Source of the DNA: Myxococcales bacterium
GTDB lineage: Bacteria > Myxococcota_A > UBA9160 > SMWR01
Length of the DNA: 64,000 nt
Assembly (NCBI GenBank): GCA_022561775.1
Contig: JADFQO010000003.1
Location: 1 to 64,000 of the forward strand
Direction: 5' to 3'
In this document: piece after piece, positions 16,530 through 26,372 of the stretch
Numbering within the stretch: the first letter of the stretch is position 1
Layout: each line of letters starts with the position of its first letter
The notes under the pieces: generated by a model
Databases searched by the model: none
Told to the model about the DNA's origin: nothing
The model's input: the letters and a program-made list of their open reading frames with translations, nothing else
Position numbers and translations under genes: made by a program

Positions 16530-18578
16530 ATGGCGACTCGTGGCGGCCGATCGCGTTCTGGGCGCAAAGCGGACCAGGAGTTCGTATCGGAGGCGGAGGA
16601 GATCCTCGAGCGCATGCGCGAGGATTACGCCGACCTCGACGACCAGAGGGCCGCCGGTGGCGAAGTCGAACCCGATCTGATCAACCGGCTGTTTCGCTCC
16701 GCTCACTCGCTCAAGGCACTGGCGGGGATGTTTGGGCTCGAGTCGATCCAGGATCTCGCCCATCACCTCGAGGACATTCTCGATGGCCTGCGACTCGGCA
16801 GGGTGTCGCTGGACTCGCCGTTGATTGGACTGATCGACGAGGCGATTCACACCTTCGCGAACCTGCTCGAATCCGTGGGCGACGAGGAGGCTCTGGCCGC
16901 CTTCAACGAGCCGGTGGAGGATCTCGCGAATCGCATCGAGGCATCCGCCAAGGAGGCCTCCGCCGGCGGCGAATTGCAGTCCCTGGAGATCGATGACGCA
17001 CTGCTGCGGGCGTTGACCGAATACGAGGAACACCGGCTCCGCGAAAACATTCAACGCGGACGGCACATCATGCTGGTCGTCTCGACGTTCGAAATCATGT
17101 CCTTCGACGAGGGGCTTTCTGAACTCTCCGATTCGATTCGCGAGTTTGGAGAAGTGATTTCGACTCTTCCAGCTCCCGGGGAAACCCCAGAGTCGCAGAT
17201 CCGTTTCTCGTTGCTGGTCGCCTCCGATCTGAACGTCGCGGAACTCACCGAAGCGTTCGACTTTCCGGACGCCGAAGTAGAATCGGTGCGGGAGGGCGGC
17301 CTGGCTGTGGAGGCGATTGCAGAGCCCTCCGCGAGCGAACCCGCGCCGCAAGCGCCGCTCGCTTCCGAGCAGGAGTCGCTGCGATCGATCAGCGAGACGG
17401 TGCGAGTCGACATTCACAAACTCGACGAACTGATGATTCTGGTCGGCGAGTTCGTGATTCAGCGTGCGTCGATCGGTGAAATTGCCGCGCGGCTCCTAGC
17501 CCAGCCCCAGAACGCCAAGATCGGCGCCGAGTTGTCAAAAATCCACAAATCGTTCGATCGGAAGCTCAAGGGCATTCAGTCTGCAGTGTTGGAAGTCCGG
17601 ATGGTTCCGATGCGGCAGGTCTTTGACAAGGTCTCCCGCGTGGTGCGTTCGCTGCGGCGGGACCTGCAGAAGGACGTCAGACTCGAAGTGTCTGGCGCTG
17701 ATACCGAACTCGACAAGTTGATCGTCGAGGAGTTGGTCGATCCCTTGATGCATATCGTCCGCAACTCGATCGATCACGGGATCGAATCCGTCGAGGAGCG
17801 ACTGGCGGCGGGCAAGGCTGCCCAGGGCTGCACCAAAATCAGCGCATTCCAACGCGGAAACCACGTGGTCATCTCGGTTTCCGACGATGGCAAGGGAATC
17901 GATCGAGCCGCCCTATTGGCCCGCGCGGAGTCGCTCGGTCTGGTCTCCGCAGACACCGAGTTGAGCGACCGCGAGACCCTGAATCTGATCTTTGTGCCGG
18001 GCCTTTCGACCCAGGTAGGAGTCAGCGAGACCAGCGGTCGAGGGGTGGGGATGGACGTGGTGCGGGAGAACGTGGCGGCGCTGGGAGGCGCCGTCGAGGT
18101 GGAGTCGATTCCGGATCGCGGCACCACGATTTCGATGACCCTGCCGATTACGCTCGCGATCATTCAATCCCTGATCGTCTCAGTTGGTGAGCATCGATTT
18201 GCGATTCCGATCAACGCCGTGCACGAAACCCTGCTGATCGATACCAGCGAGATCCAGCGCAGCGAGGGCCGCAAGATTCTCAACCTTCGTGGAGACGCAC
18301 TGTTGCTGCGAAGTTTGGCCGAAGAATTCGAACTCGGAGTATCGGAATCATCGGAGAAGCAATTCGCCGTGATCGTGGGCCTGGGCGAACAGCGAATCGG
18401 GTTACTCGTCGACAGCTTGGAGGGTCAGCAGGACACGGTGATCAAGCCGATCCAGGGCCCGGTCAAGAACATGCGCGGCTTCTCCGGAGCGACGGAGTTG
18501 GGCGATCAGGATGCCGTGCTGGTTGTCGATATCGCCAGCCTGCTAGAGGACGCCCTGAGCAGGAAGGAATCCGCATGA
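16530..18578 (+). CDS. cheA: Chemotaxis histidine kinase CheA
   Basis: A 682-residue CheA. The P1 HPt domain has the phospho-acceptor H59 in RSAHSLKALAGMFG. Residues about 150-280 are a ferredoxin-like region with GEVISTLP in place of a classical P2, as seen in other deltaproteobacterial CheAs. The P3 dimerisation helices follow (HKLDELMILVGEFVIQRA). The P4 ATPase has the N box (HIVRNSIDHG), G1 (SDDGKGID) and G2 (SGRGVGMDVV). A P5 CheW-like domain ends the protein (IQSLIVSVGEHRFAIPI). All catalytic boxes look intact. It overlaps the first cheW by 4 bases. Confidence 0.95.
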   Translation: MATRGGRSRSGRKADQEFVSEAEEILERMREDYADLDDQRAAGGEVEPDLINRLFRSAHSLKALAGMFGLESIQDLAHHLEDILDGLRLGRVSLDSPLIGLIDEAIHTFANLLESVGDEEALAAFNEPVEDLANRIEASAKEASAGGELQSLEIDDALLRALTEYEEHRLRENIQRGRHIMLVVSTFEIMSFDEGLSELSDSIREFGEVISTLPAPGETPESQIRFSLLVASDLNVAELTEAFDFPDAEVESVREGGLAVEAIAEPSASEPAPQAPLASEQESLRSISETVRVDIHKLDELMILVGEFVIQRASIGEIAARLLAQPQNAKIGAELSKIHKSFDRKLKGIQSAVLEVRMVPMRQVFDKVSRVVRSLRRDLQKDVRLEVSGADTELDKLIVEELVDPLMHIVRNSIDHGIESVEERLAAGKAAQGCTKISAFQRGNHVVISVSDDGKGIDRAALLARAESLGLVSADTELSDRETLNLIFVPGLSTQVGVSETSGRGVGMDVVRENVAALGGAVEVESIPDRGTTISMTLPITLAIIQSLIVSVGEHRFAIPINAVHETLLIDTSEIQRSEGRKILNLRGDALLLRSLAEEFELGVSESSEKQFAVIVGLGEQRIGLLVDSLEGQQDTVIKPIQGPVKNMRGFSGATELGDQDAVLVVDIASLLEDALSRKESA

Positions 18579-19087
18579 GTGCGGTGAGACCGTCGAGCGA
18601 CGAGGTGCGAGAATGGGACGATCTTGCGCGCTCAGCGTCTGATCGCGGCGATTCGGCCGAATCGTTCGACGAGATTCATCAATTGCTGTGTTTCGAAATC
18701 GCAGGAGCGCCCTATGCGGTACCCGTGGAGCGGGTGCGGGAAATCGTTCGGATGCGCCCCGTCACTCCGGTTCCGCGTACCCCCGAGGTTGTTCGCGGAG
18801 TCATTTCGCTGCGCGGTGAGATGATTGAATTGATCGACCTTCGTCGTCGACTCGACCTCGGGTCGATCGAGCCGTCTCGTCGGACCCGGATCATCGTGGT
18901 CAAGACGGATGACGACGAAGTCGTGGGGCTACTCGTCGACGCCGTGAGAGAGGTCTTGCGGGTTTCCGATGAGGCGATTCAGTCCGCCACGGGTTCCGAT
19001 ACGGGTGCCGTCAGCGAACTCTGCACATTCCGGGACGAGTTCGTGTCGATCATTGAGCTGGACAGGTTGCTGGCTCTCGATGCCTGA
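18575..19087 (+). CDS. cheW: CheW coupling protein (first copy)
   Basis: A 170-residue CheW scaffold linking receptor and CheA. The CheW fold begins near residue 27 (HQLLCFEIAGAPYAVPVERVREIVR); RTPEVVRGVISLRGEMIELIDLRRRL and VGLLVDAVREVLRVSDEAIQ are the family motifs. A polar 25-residue N-terminal tail precedes it. It overlaps cheA before and the second cheW after, the latter by 8 bases. Confidence 0.93.
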   Translation: MSAVRPSSDEVREWDDLARSASDRGDSAESFDEIHQLLCFEIAGAPYAVPVERVREIVRMRPVTPVPRTPEVVRGVISLRGEMIELIDLRRRLDLGSIEPSRRTRIIVVKTDDDEVVGLLVDAVREVLRVSDEAIQSATGSDTGAVSELCTFRDEFVSIIELDRLLALDA

Positions 19088-19574
19088 CGCAATTTCCATA
19101 ACCTCCGCAGAAAACGACGTCACGCTCGGCTGCTTCGAGGTAGGAGGTCGCTTGATAGCGATCGACGTTGTGAACGTTCGCGAAGTCGTTCGGTGGCAGC
19201 CCGTGACTCCCCTGCCCAAATCGCCGGCACTGATCGATGGTGTCGTCGACCTTCGCGGCATCCTGGTGCCCGTCGTTGACCTCGGACGAGCGTTGAACGA
19301 TCGCAAGGTGGATCCGTCGAGCGCTACGCGAATCGTGGTGACCGAGACGAATGGCCTCATTGTCGGTTTGACGGTCGACTCTGCGGTCGAGGTTCTGCAG
19401 GTCGGCGCCGCCAGCATGGAAGATCCGCCGCCCCTTGCTACCCACGCGGGCTACGAAGCGGTCCGGGCCGTGATTCGAAGGCCCGATTCGGAACCGATCA
19501 TGGTTCTGTCGTTGGAGTATCTGATCGAGAGCGTCTACCGCTCGGTGCTGACCGACCGTGAGGACGCGGCATGA
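19080..19574 (+). CDS. cheW: CheW-like coupling protein (second copy)
   Basis: A 164-residue CheW-domain protein with a divergent sequence: [23 protein letters not shown], then [25 protein letters not shown] and [20 protein letters not shown]. It starts at ATG 19080 inside the end of the first cheW; the open frame extends upstream but only as an out-of-frame copy of that gene. Two CheWs in tandem before a single receptor suggest mixed or specialised arrays. It overlaps the receptor gene by 4 bases. Confidence 0.9.
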   Translation: MPDAISITSAENDVTLGCFEVGGRLIAIDVVNVREVVRWQPVTPLPKSPALIDGVVDLRGILVPVVDLGRALNDRKVDPSSATRIVVTETNGLIVGLTVDSAVEVLQVGAASMEDPPPLATHAGYEAVRAVIRRPDSEPIMVLSLEYLIESVYRSVLTDREDAA

Positions 19575-22144
19575 GTCCGGCTCTTCCCAATTCGTCCGAA
19601 TTCAGGTGGCGCATTTTTTTGCTCTACTACGGCATCTCGCTGCCGGGCCCCGCTGTCCTGGTCGCGTCTCTCTTCGCCCTGCTGGATCTCACGAGCGTGG
19701 CGTGGCTCTGGCTCTGCTCATTCGCCGGGGGTTACGCAGTACTCGCCTCTACGATGGCGACGAAGAAGCAGCTCTCCAGCATCGATCCGATCATGACCTT
19801 TTTGGATCGCTGCTCCGCAGACCGGGTCGATGATGAAGATTGCCGGGCTGGCTTTGCGGCCGCTCTGGACTTGCCGCGGAGCCTGGCAGTGGCTGCCATG
19901 GTCAGCTGGCTGGCGACGGGTGGTATGACGGCCGTCTCGATGGCGCTTCTATTCGAGTCATTCGGCTTGGCGGAGAGCGCGATTGTGGTCGTCGCGGAAT
20001 TGATTGCGGGCTTCGTCTCTGGGGGCATCCTGTTCTTCGTGGTAAAGCGCGAAGTCGAGGAGATTCGCGTGGCGCTCACCGTGAAGATTCCCGACCCGGA
20101 TGTACGCCGCGCCCAACTGAAACCGATCTCGCTCCGGAGCAAGATAATCTGCGGTGCCGTAGGTGTGACGGCCGTTCCGATGATCGTTGCACTGGTGTTC
20201 TTCTCTGTGAAGATAAGCGATGGCATCGAAGGCTTTGCGATGCGCTGGCAGAATGACGTTCTCGATGCGTTGATTGACCGACTTGACGAGCAGGAGCTGA
20301 GCGCTGCCACGACTTCGGTGCTCGGTGACAAGTCGACTCTTGCCGCACCTCTGGATGTAACGCTGCTGGACCTCGCCACGCCCAATGCAGCTAGGCGTGG
20401 AATCCTCGACGCTCAGCTCGTCGCGGAAATCAGGGCCGAGCGCGAGAGTGGCGTCGAGCGTGGCAGCCGAGGATCTCGGTTTTTTGGACGCGTCTTCTCG
20501 TGGCGAGCTCTCGACAACGGCAGCGTTCTCGTGGTGTCTACGCCTCTCCGCGCGTTGAAGTTCGAGACGGGTCGAGCCTCGATTGCATTCGCTGGTCTAC
20601 TCGCTGTCGCGATCGCAATCGGTGGTGTCTTGGCGTGGCTGGTATCGAGCGACATCACCCGCGGGTTGGGTCAGCTGAATACCGAAGTCGCACGGATGGC
20701 TTCCGGTGATCTTCGCCGAGACCGCGTGTTCGATTCGGAGGATGAAATCGGAGAACTCTCGAGATCCTTCGAGTCCATGGCTGGATCGCTTCGCTCGGTG
20801 CTTTCTCGGATCTTCGGGGCAGCTGACCAGCTCGAAGAAACCGCTGTGGACATCGCATCGATCTCGCAGGGAGTGGCATCGGTTACCAAGGATCAGGTTT
20901 CTGGGATTCAGCAAGCAGCGCTTTCCATGGAGGCGATCGACACCCAGGTGCGGGGGATCGCGGGCTCTGCGGGGGTGCTCACTAGCTCGGTCGAGGAGTC
21001 TTCCAGCTCGATCCTGGAGTTGGGCGCCGCAAGCGACGATCTGAACGAGACTGCAGTGACCCTGTCCGAGAAAGTCGACGAAGTTTCCACGTCGATGGAG
21101 CAGATTGTTCGAAGTGTCAGTCAGGTCGTCGAAAGCACTCTGGCGCTTTCTGAAGCTTCATCGGAAACATCGTCATCAATGGAGTTGATGGCCAACTCTC
21201 TAATCGCAGTAGACGAGAGTGCCGAGGAGTCGGCCCGATTGTCCAATTACGTTGTTTCGACTGCCGAGAGAGGCCAGGAAAAAGTTCGACAGACCATTGA
21301 GGGAATGGATGCGATCCGGCTCGCTACCGAAACCGCCGCGAAGGTGATTCGAAATCTTGGCGGACGAACGAAGGAAATCGGTGCGATCGTCGACGTGATC
21401 GATGACGTAGCGGATGAGACGAGCCTCCTCGCGCTGAACGCCGCGATCATCGCTGCACAGGCCGGCGAGCACGGGCGTGCATTCTCGGTCGTGGCGGACG
21501 AGATCAAGGATCTGGCGGACCGGGTGTTGGCGTCGACGAAGGAGATCGCAGATCTGATCCGCGCCGTCCAGGAAGAGGGGGCAAACGCAATCGGGGCGAT
21601 TGAGACCGGAACCGAAAGCGTGGCGTCCGGCGTCGATTTTTCTGCGGAGGCGGGTGTCTCGCTCGAGGAGATCACGCGCGCTTCACGGGATAGCGGTGAG
21701 CGCATCCAGGGGATCCTCACAGCGGTGCGGGCGCAAGCTCGCGCGGCCTCCCACGTGGTCGAGCTGATGGAGAAGGTCCGCGGCGGCGTCGACGAGATCC
21801 GCAGCGCCGCGGCCGAACAGGAGCACGGAAACACGGTCGTCTACCGCAGCACCACCGTGATGCGTGACGTCGCCCAGCAGGTGCGCGGAACGACCGAAGA
21901 ACAGGCTCGCGGATCAGGCCGGATTCGGGAGAGCGTCGAGGGACAGCGAGACGCAGTCGAGCAGATCAACCAGGCGCTGCAGGAGCAGGCAGCGGCGTGT
22001 CGGTCGGCGGTCGAATTCATCGAGGAAATCTTTGCGCAGACACTGTCAAACGAGGAGTCGGCGAGCCGCATGGAAAAGGCCTCGAAGGGATTGTTGAAGC
22101 AGTCAGCCGGGCTGAGAGAAGACGTGCATCGATTTCGGCTCTGA
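19571..22144 (+). CDS. Methyl-accepting chemotaxis protein with six predicted membrane segments
   Basis: An 857-residue receptor. Hydrophobic segments are near residues 17-38, 44-61, 104-126, 134-158, 190-212 and 337-358. The only sizeable outside loop lies between the last two (about 213-336). HAMP follows (about 359-412), then a long signalling helix pair. The hairpin tip (609-640) is recognisable ([21 protein letters not shown]) but departs from the consensus: I627 and Q630 stand where E. coli Tsr has the trimer-contact residues E385 and R388. No C-terminal CheR-tethering pentapeptide is visible. Four N-terminal segments before the usual two are unusual and could sense within the membrane. 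It is the only receptor in the cluster. Confidence 0.9.
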   Translation: MSPALPNSSEFRWRIFLLYYGISLPGPAVLVASLFALLDLTSVAWLWLCSFAGGYAVLASTMATKKQLSSIDPIMTFLDRCSADRVDDEDCRAGFAAALDLPRSLAVAAMVSWLATGGMTAVSMALLFESFGLAESAIVVVAELIAGFVSGGILFFVVKREVEEIRVALTVKIPDPDVRRAQLKPISLRSKIICGAVGVTAVPMIVALVFFSVKISDGIEGFAMRWQNDVLDALIDRLDEQELSAATTSVLGDKSTLAAPLDVTLLDLATPNAARRGILDAQLVAEIRAERESGVERGSRGSRFFGRVFSWRALDNGSVLVVSTPLRALKFETGRASIAFAGLLAVAIAIGGVLAWLVSSDITRGLGQLNTEVARMASGDLRRDRVFDSEDEIGELSRSFESMAGSLRSVLSRIFGAADQLEETAVDIASISQGVASVTKDQVSGIQQAALSMEAIDTQVRGIAGSAGVLTSSVEESSSSILELGAASDDLNETAVTLSEKVDEVSTSMEQIVRSVSQVVESTLALSEASSETSSSMELMANSLIAVDESAEESARLSNYVVSTAERGQEKVRQTIEGMDAIRLATETAAKVIRNLGGRTKEIGAIVDVIDDVADETSLLALNAAIIAAQAGEHGRAFSVVADEIKDLADRVLASTKEIADLIRAVQEEGANAIGAIETGTESVASGVDFSAEAGVSLEEITRASRDSGERIQGILTAVRAQARAASHVVELMEKVRGGVDEIRSAAAEQEHGNTVVYRSTTVMRDVAQQVRGTTEEQARGSGRIRESVEGQRDAVEQINQALQEQAAACRSAVEFIEEIFAQTLSNEESASRMEKASKGLLKQSAGLREDVHRFRL

Positions 22145-22210
22145 AGTGGTGAGCGTCGATGAGGGGACGATGACAGCTGTAGTCAGGGATTGCAGAGTGG
22201 GAGAGGCGCG

Positions 22211-23326
22211 ATGATCGCCGCTTGCCCCGGATGTAGTGCGCGCTATCGAATCGAAGCGGGCCGCCTGCGTCCCGAGGGCGTGCGGTTGCGCTGTTCTCGC
22301 TGTGAGGCGGTATTCCGGGTCAGCCCGCCCCCGGTTGCAGCCCAAGGCGCGGGTGTGTCCCCCGCTGGTTCCACTCCGCCGGTTCCGATGCCGCAGCCTG
22401 AAGCCTCCGGAGAACCCGCGCCCTCGCTGCCGCCGCCCATGTCTCGCCCAGCGCCGCCGGATTCCCCATCCCCTCCGGTCGATCGGGAGCGGTTGGTTCT
22501 GATCGCAGACTCCGAGGTCGAACAGGGCAAGTCGACGGCCAGCGCTCTGGCCCAGTGGGGATTCCAGCCGACGCTCGTTCACGACGGAGTGGAGGCCATG
22601 TTGGCGATCCAGAGATTGTTGCCGCGAGCCATTGTGATTGATGCGGCCTTGCCAAAAATGTTCGGTTTTCAAGTCTGCGAGATCATAAAGAGAAACGAAA
22701 GTCTGTGCGACATACACGTGGTGCTCGTGGGTGCGGTTCACGATCGAACCCGTTACCGACGCCCGCCCGAAGAGCTCTACGGAGCCGATGCGTACATCGA
22801 ACGCCAGGAGCTACCCGAATCTCTTCTATCGATCCTTCAGGGATTCGGAATGCTCTCTTCGGCCCGTCAACTACCTGCGGTTCCGGCTGTCGCCGCCACT
22901 CCATTGACGCCACCCGTTGCCGCACCCGCCTCGGAAATTGCACCCGCCGTGGAGGCGATTCTCGAACCCGAGGCTCCCGCTGCGCCGGAAGTTGTCGAAA
23001 CAGTCGGTTCCGCCGAACTCCCGGTAGCACCGCCGACGCCCAAGAGTGTTGAACCTCCCGCGCCGGGTTCGGGGGGCCCCGGAATCGACGAAAAAATCGA
23101 GCAGGCGGAACGCTTGGCGAGAATTGTGGTGTCGGACATCGTTCTCTACAGCAAGGAAAAGTTCGAAGCCGCTGTCCAGGCGGGCAACGTTCTCGAGGCC
23201 ATGCAGCCCGAGATCGCGGAGGGGCGTACGCTCTTCGTAGCTCGGGTCGATCCTTCGATACAGGAAATCCGGGATTTCCTGACTGAAGAGTTGCTTCGGG
23301 TGGCGGAAGCAACCGGCAAGCCATGA
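22211..23326 (+). CDS. MJ0042 zinc-ribbon and receiver-domain protein
   Basis: A 371-residue protein. Residues 1-36 form an MJ0042-type zinc ribbon (C5, C8, C28, C31). A Pro/Ala-rich linker leads to a receiver domain (about 95-215; LVLIADSEVEQGKSTASALA, phospho-acceptor likely the D of VIDAALPKM). After another Pro/Ala linker comes a helical C-terminal module (DEKIEQAERLARIVVSDIVLYS) seen in related deltaproteobacterial regulators. I chose ATG 22211 because a GGGAGAGG site precedes it; an in-frame TTG lies 21 bases upstream. It lies between the receptor and the HEAT protein and overlaps the latter by 4 bases, so it is likely a signalling partner or extra phosphate acceptor of CheA. Confidence 0.82.
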   Translation: MIAACPGCSARYRIEAGRLRPEGVRLRCSRCEAVFRVSPPPVAAQGAGVSPAGSTPPVPMPQPEASGEPAPSLPPPMSRPAPPDSPSPPVDRERLVLIADSEVEQGKSTASALAQWGFQPTLVHDGVEAMLAIQRLLPRAIVIDAALPKMFGFQVCEIIKRNESLCDIHVVLVGAVHDRTRYRRPPEELYGADAYIERQELPESLLSILQGFGMLSSARQLPAVPAVAATPLTPPVAAPASEIAPAVEAILEPEAPAAPEVVETVGSAELPVAPPTPKSVEPPAPGSGGPGIDEKIEQAERLARIVVSDIVLYSKEKFEAAVQAGNVLEAMQPEIAEGRTLFVARVDPSIQEIRDFLTEELLRVAEATGKP

Positions 23327-25437
23327 GCCTAGAATTCGACCAGAGAGACCGCGAAAGCATCACCCGGGACCTTCGAGATCGCGATGAAGAGGTGCGCCGC
23401 CTGGCGGTGGAGCGGGTCGATGCGCTTCCCGTGGAGGACGCAATCCGCTATCTGATCGAATGCCTCGGTGATTCGAGCTGGCGGGTACGAAAGACTTCGA
23501 TCGAGCGTCTCGTCTCGCGCAGTGAAACAGCAGATGTGGCGAACGCGCTCGTTGATGCACTCGGCGACGGTGAGAATACCGGGCGGCGAAATGCTGCGGT
23601 CGATGCGCTCATACACTTCAGAGAGAAAGCAGTTCCGGCCCTCCTCGCGGAATGTTCGAGCAGCGATATCGATGTTCGAAAGTTGGTAGCCGATGCCCTT
23701 GCGGGCATTGCGGATTCGCGCGCCAGAGAACCGCTCCAGGAGATGCTCGACGACCCAGATTCCAATGTTCGCGCGTCCGCAGCCGACGCGCTCGGCGCGA
23801 TCGGTGGAGATGGTGTGCCGGAGGCCTTGATTCGCAAGGCGGCCGACAGCGGAGAGGATCAGTTGGTGCGGTTCTCCGCGATCCATGCACTGAATGCGTT
23901 GGAGTTTCCGATTCGCGCCAGTGAACTCGGAACCGTGTTGCAAGATCCGATTCTCGGCCACGCGTGTCTGGCACTGCTCGGCCGCACCGAAGGCGACGAA
24001 GAGGGCATCGCCATACTCCTCAAGGCCCTCGGATCCGGATCCCGCTCCAGTCGCGAGGCCTCGATACGCTCGCTGCTCAGGATCGTCGGACAGATCGGGC
24101 CCGAACAAAACGATTCGCTCATTGCGCGAATTCGAGCTGCCGCTCTGGTGAACGACCTGGTGGTTGCAAGCGCAGTCGAGCGGCTTCCCGAAGCGGATCT
24201 TTCGATGAAATTGATCCTGATTCAATTCCTCGGGATCGTGGCAACGCCCAGCGCCGTGATGCCGATCCTCCTGGCTGGACGCGATGAGGCGCTCTCTGGA
24301 TCGGCGCTCTCGACCCTCGAGTCGTTGGGCGACGTTGCCGAGGAAATCATCGACGCGGAGTGGTCGGAACTCGACGCTGATGCCAGGCGAGACGCTTGCC
24401 TGTTCTTCGGTGGAATCGACGGAGAGAGAAGCGCTGCTCGACTGCTCTCATCGCTCGAGCATCCATCGAGCGATGTTCGGTCCACAGCCGCTCGATCGAT
24501 AGGCCGTCGAGGCCTCGCGTCGGGGCTAGCACCACTCGTGGTGCAACTTGCCGCTGCAGCAGCCGAGGATGATTTCGAAGCGGAAGAAGAACTCGCGGCG
24601 ATTACCGATGGCTTGATCGCGCTGGCAGCGCCCGGACCCAAGACGGGAACGGCGGTGACCGCACGAGCGATCGAACTCCTGACTGCCTGCCTCGACAGAG
24701 CTGCAGAGAGTGTTCGAATCGCAGTCGCCACGGTCATCGGGCGCATCGGTCGCCCTGAGGATTCGCAAATCGTCAGCTTTCTGATGAAGGATGCCAGTTC
24801 GTCAGTCCGGCGGGCGTCGCTCGAGGCGCTCGCGCGCCTCGAGCCCGGAACCGCTGCGGAGCCGCTTCGGCTCGCCCTCGCGGACGAATCGCCGATGGTT
24901 CGGATTGCGGCAGCCCGTGCCCTGGGCGCATCCGAGAGCGTTGAAGTGGTCGATGACCTGAGACGGCTCGCGGACGACGAAGACTCGGGAGTTCGCGCTG
25001 CGGCGGTGCGGTCCGTGGTCTTCCGCTTCAGCCAATCGAGCACCGACCGGAGCTGGGGCGAGATGCTGCAGGTAATCGATGCCGCTCTGGCCGACGAACC
25101 GCCGGTAGCTCTTGCCGCGATCGAAGCGCTCTGCGAAGTGGGTGGAATTGCAGCGGAGCGCGCGGTGGGAATTCTGGAGCGACCGGAACCCGAACTGGTT
25201 CGCGCGGCTATTCGCTGCATCGGTCTCCATTCGGATTCGGACGGTCTGGAGGCGCTCTTCCCGCTGATCGGCCATCCCGACTGGTCGGTCCGCGCGGAAG
25301 CGATCCAGACGATTGCCGATCGCCGGTTGATTCGAGGGGTGCCTTCGATTCTTCGCCGCCTGGACGTGGAGCAAGATGATTTTGTGCGTGACGTGACGCT
25401 CTCGGCCCTCAAGCGACTCGAAGGCGAGGTTGGATGA
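23323..25437 (+). CDS. HEAT-repeat protein of the chemosensory cluster
   Basis: A 704-residue protein made almost wholly of PBS-lyase-type HEAT repeats of about 31 residues (for example DVRKLVADALAGIADSRAREPL; NVRASAADALGAIGGDGVPEAL; MVRIAAARALGASESVEVVDDL), roughly twenty copies, with no signal peptide or membrane segment. Such solenoids bind proteins; no enzyme is implied. It is coupled to the zinc-ribbon/receiver gene and to cheR (4-base overlaps on both sides), so it is an integral part of this system. HEAT proteins are known as accessory members of some deltaproteobacterial chemosensory operons, for example in M. xanthus; a role as docking platform for CheR, CheB or the receiver proteins is inference. 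Confidence 0.88.
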   Translation: MSLEFDQRDRESITRDLRDRDEEVRRLAVERVDALPVEDAIRYLIECLGDSSWRVRKTSIERLVSRSETADVANALVDALGDGENTGRRNAAVDALIHFREKAVPALLAECSSSDIDVRKLVADALAGIADSRAREPLQEMLDDPDSNVRASAADALGAIGGDGVPEALIRKAADSGEDQLVRFSAIHALNALEFPIRASELGTVLQDPILGHACLALLGRTEGDEEGIAILLKALGSGSRSSREASIRSLLRIVGQIGPEQNDSLIARIRAAALVNDLVVASAVERLPEADLSMKLILIQFLGIVATPSAVMPILLAGRDEALSGSALSTLESLGDVAEEIIDAEWSELDADARRDACLFFGGIDGERSAARLLSSLEHPSSDVRSTAARSIGRRGLASGLAPLVVQLAAAAAEDDFEAEEELAAITDGLIALAAPGPKTGTAVTARAIELLTACLDRAAESVRIAVATVIGRIGRPEDSQIVSFLMKDASSSVRRASLEALARLEPGTAAEPLRLALADESPMVRIAAARALGASESVEVVDDLRRLADDEDSGVRAAAVRSVVFRFSQSSTDRSWGEMLQVIDAALADEPPVALAAIEALCEVGGIAAERAVGILERPEPELVRAAIRCIGLHSDSDGLEALFPLIGHPDWSVRAEAIQTIADRRLIRGVPSILRRLDVEQDDFVRDVTLSALKRLEGEVG

Positions 25438-26372
25438 AATCGCCCCTCACAAACGACGGTCTGACGCTTACGGACACCGAATTTCGGATGTTTGCCGACC
25501 TCATTCGCAAACACTCCGGACTCGATTTCGATGAGGCTTCGCGCTTTTTGCTCGAGCGGCGCCTGGCTCGGAGGGTTCGCGAGCTGGAACTGGGGAGCTT
25601 TGCCGCTTACCACTATCGCATTCGCAATAGCAGTAGCGGACCCGATGAGCTTCCGAATCTCATTGACGAATTGACGACCAACGAGACCTATTTCTTCCGC
25701 GAGTACGGTCAGCTTCGCGCGTTGATCGATGAAATCTTCGAAGAACTCCAGTTCGATCGAGAGAAGAGGGGTGGCCGACCCATCAACGTCTGGTCGGCCG
25801 GATGCTCGAGCGGTGAAGAGCCCTACAGCGTAGCGATGCTCGCCCGAGAGGCGGGTCTGAAGCCCGGTGTCGATGTTCACGTGTATGCGTCCGACATCTC
25901 TCGCAGAATGCTGAGCAAGGCGCGCAAGGGGGTCTATCGGGAAGCGTCGTTTCGGGAGACCGATCCGCACCTGCGCGAAAAGTATTTCATCGAAAAGGAT
26001 CGACTCTGGCAGATATCCGATGATCTCAAGAGAGACGTCGACTTCATCCACTTGAATCTGCTGAACAACTCGAAGATGGCGCTTCTCAGAACCATGGATG
26101 TGATCCTCTGCCGAAACGTAATCATCTATTTCGACATCGACACCAAATGCCAGGTGATTGAGACCTTTTACGAGAAGCTTCGCCCGGGCGGGCACCTCTT
26201 GCTCGGCCACTCGGAGTCCCTGATCAATCTGTCGACCTCATTCGAGTTGCGTCACCTTCGGCGCGACATGGTCTATCGCCGCCCATTGCCTGGCATGGAT
26301 GCTGCGAATCCATGGAACATCGCTGCCGCCGCGGCGCTCCCGCGCAGCGATCACGATGGGATCGACGAATGA
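25434..26372 (+). CDS. cheR: Chemoreceptor methyltransferase CheR
   Basis: A 312-residue SAM-dependent methyltransferase that methylates receptor glutamates. The N-terminal helical domain is followed by TTNETYFFREYGQL, the SAM-binding motif WSAGCSSGEEPYSVAML and CRNVIIYFD. The length is slightly above the usual 270-290 because of a short C-terminal tail. There is no TPR extension. It overlaps the HEAT gene and cheB by 4 bases each. Confidence 0.95.
   Translation: MKSPLTNDGLTLTDTEFRMFADLIRKHSGLDFDEASRFLLERRLARRVRELELGSFAAYHYRIRNSSSGPDELPNLIDELTTNETYFFREYGQLRALIDEIFEELQFDREKRGGRPINVWSAGCSSGEEPYSVAMLAREAGLKPGVDVHVYASDISRRMLSKARKGVYREASFRETDPHLREKYFIEKDRLWQISDDLKRDVDFIHLNLLNNSKMALLRTMDVILCRNVIIYFDIDTKCQVIETFYEKLRPGGHLLLGHSESLINLSTSFELRHLRRDMVYRRPLPGMDAANPWNIAAAAALPRSDHDGIDE

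Noticed and set aside
24222-26210. 662-residue open frame on the minus strand
   Set aside because: It lies opposite the HEAT protein and cheR, both well supported; composition is typical of an antisense shadow.
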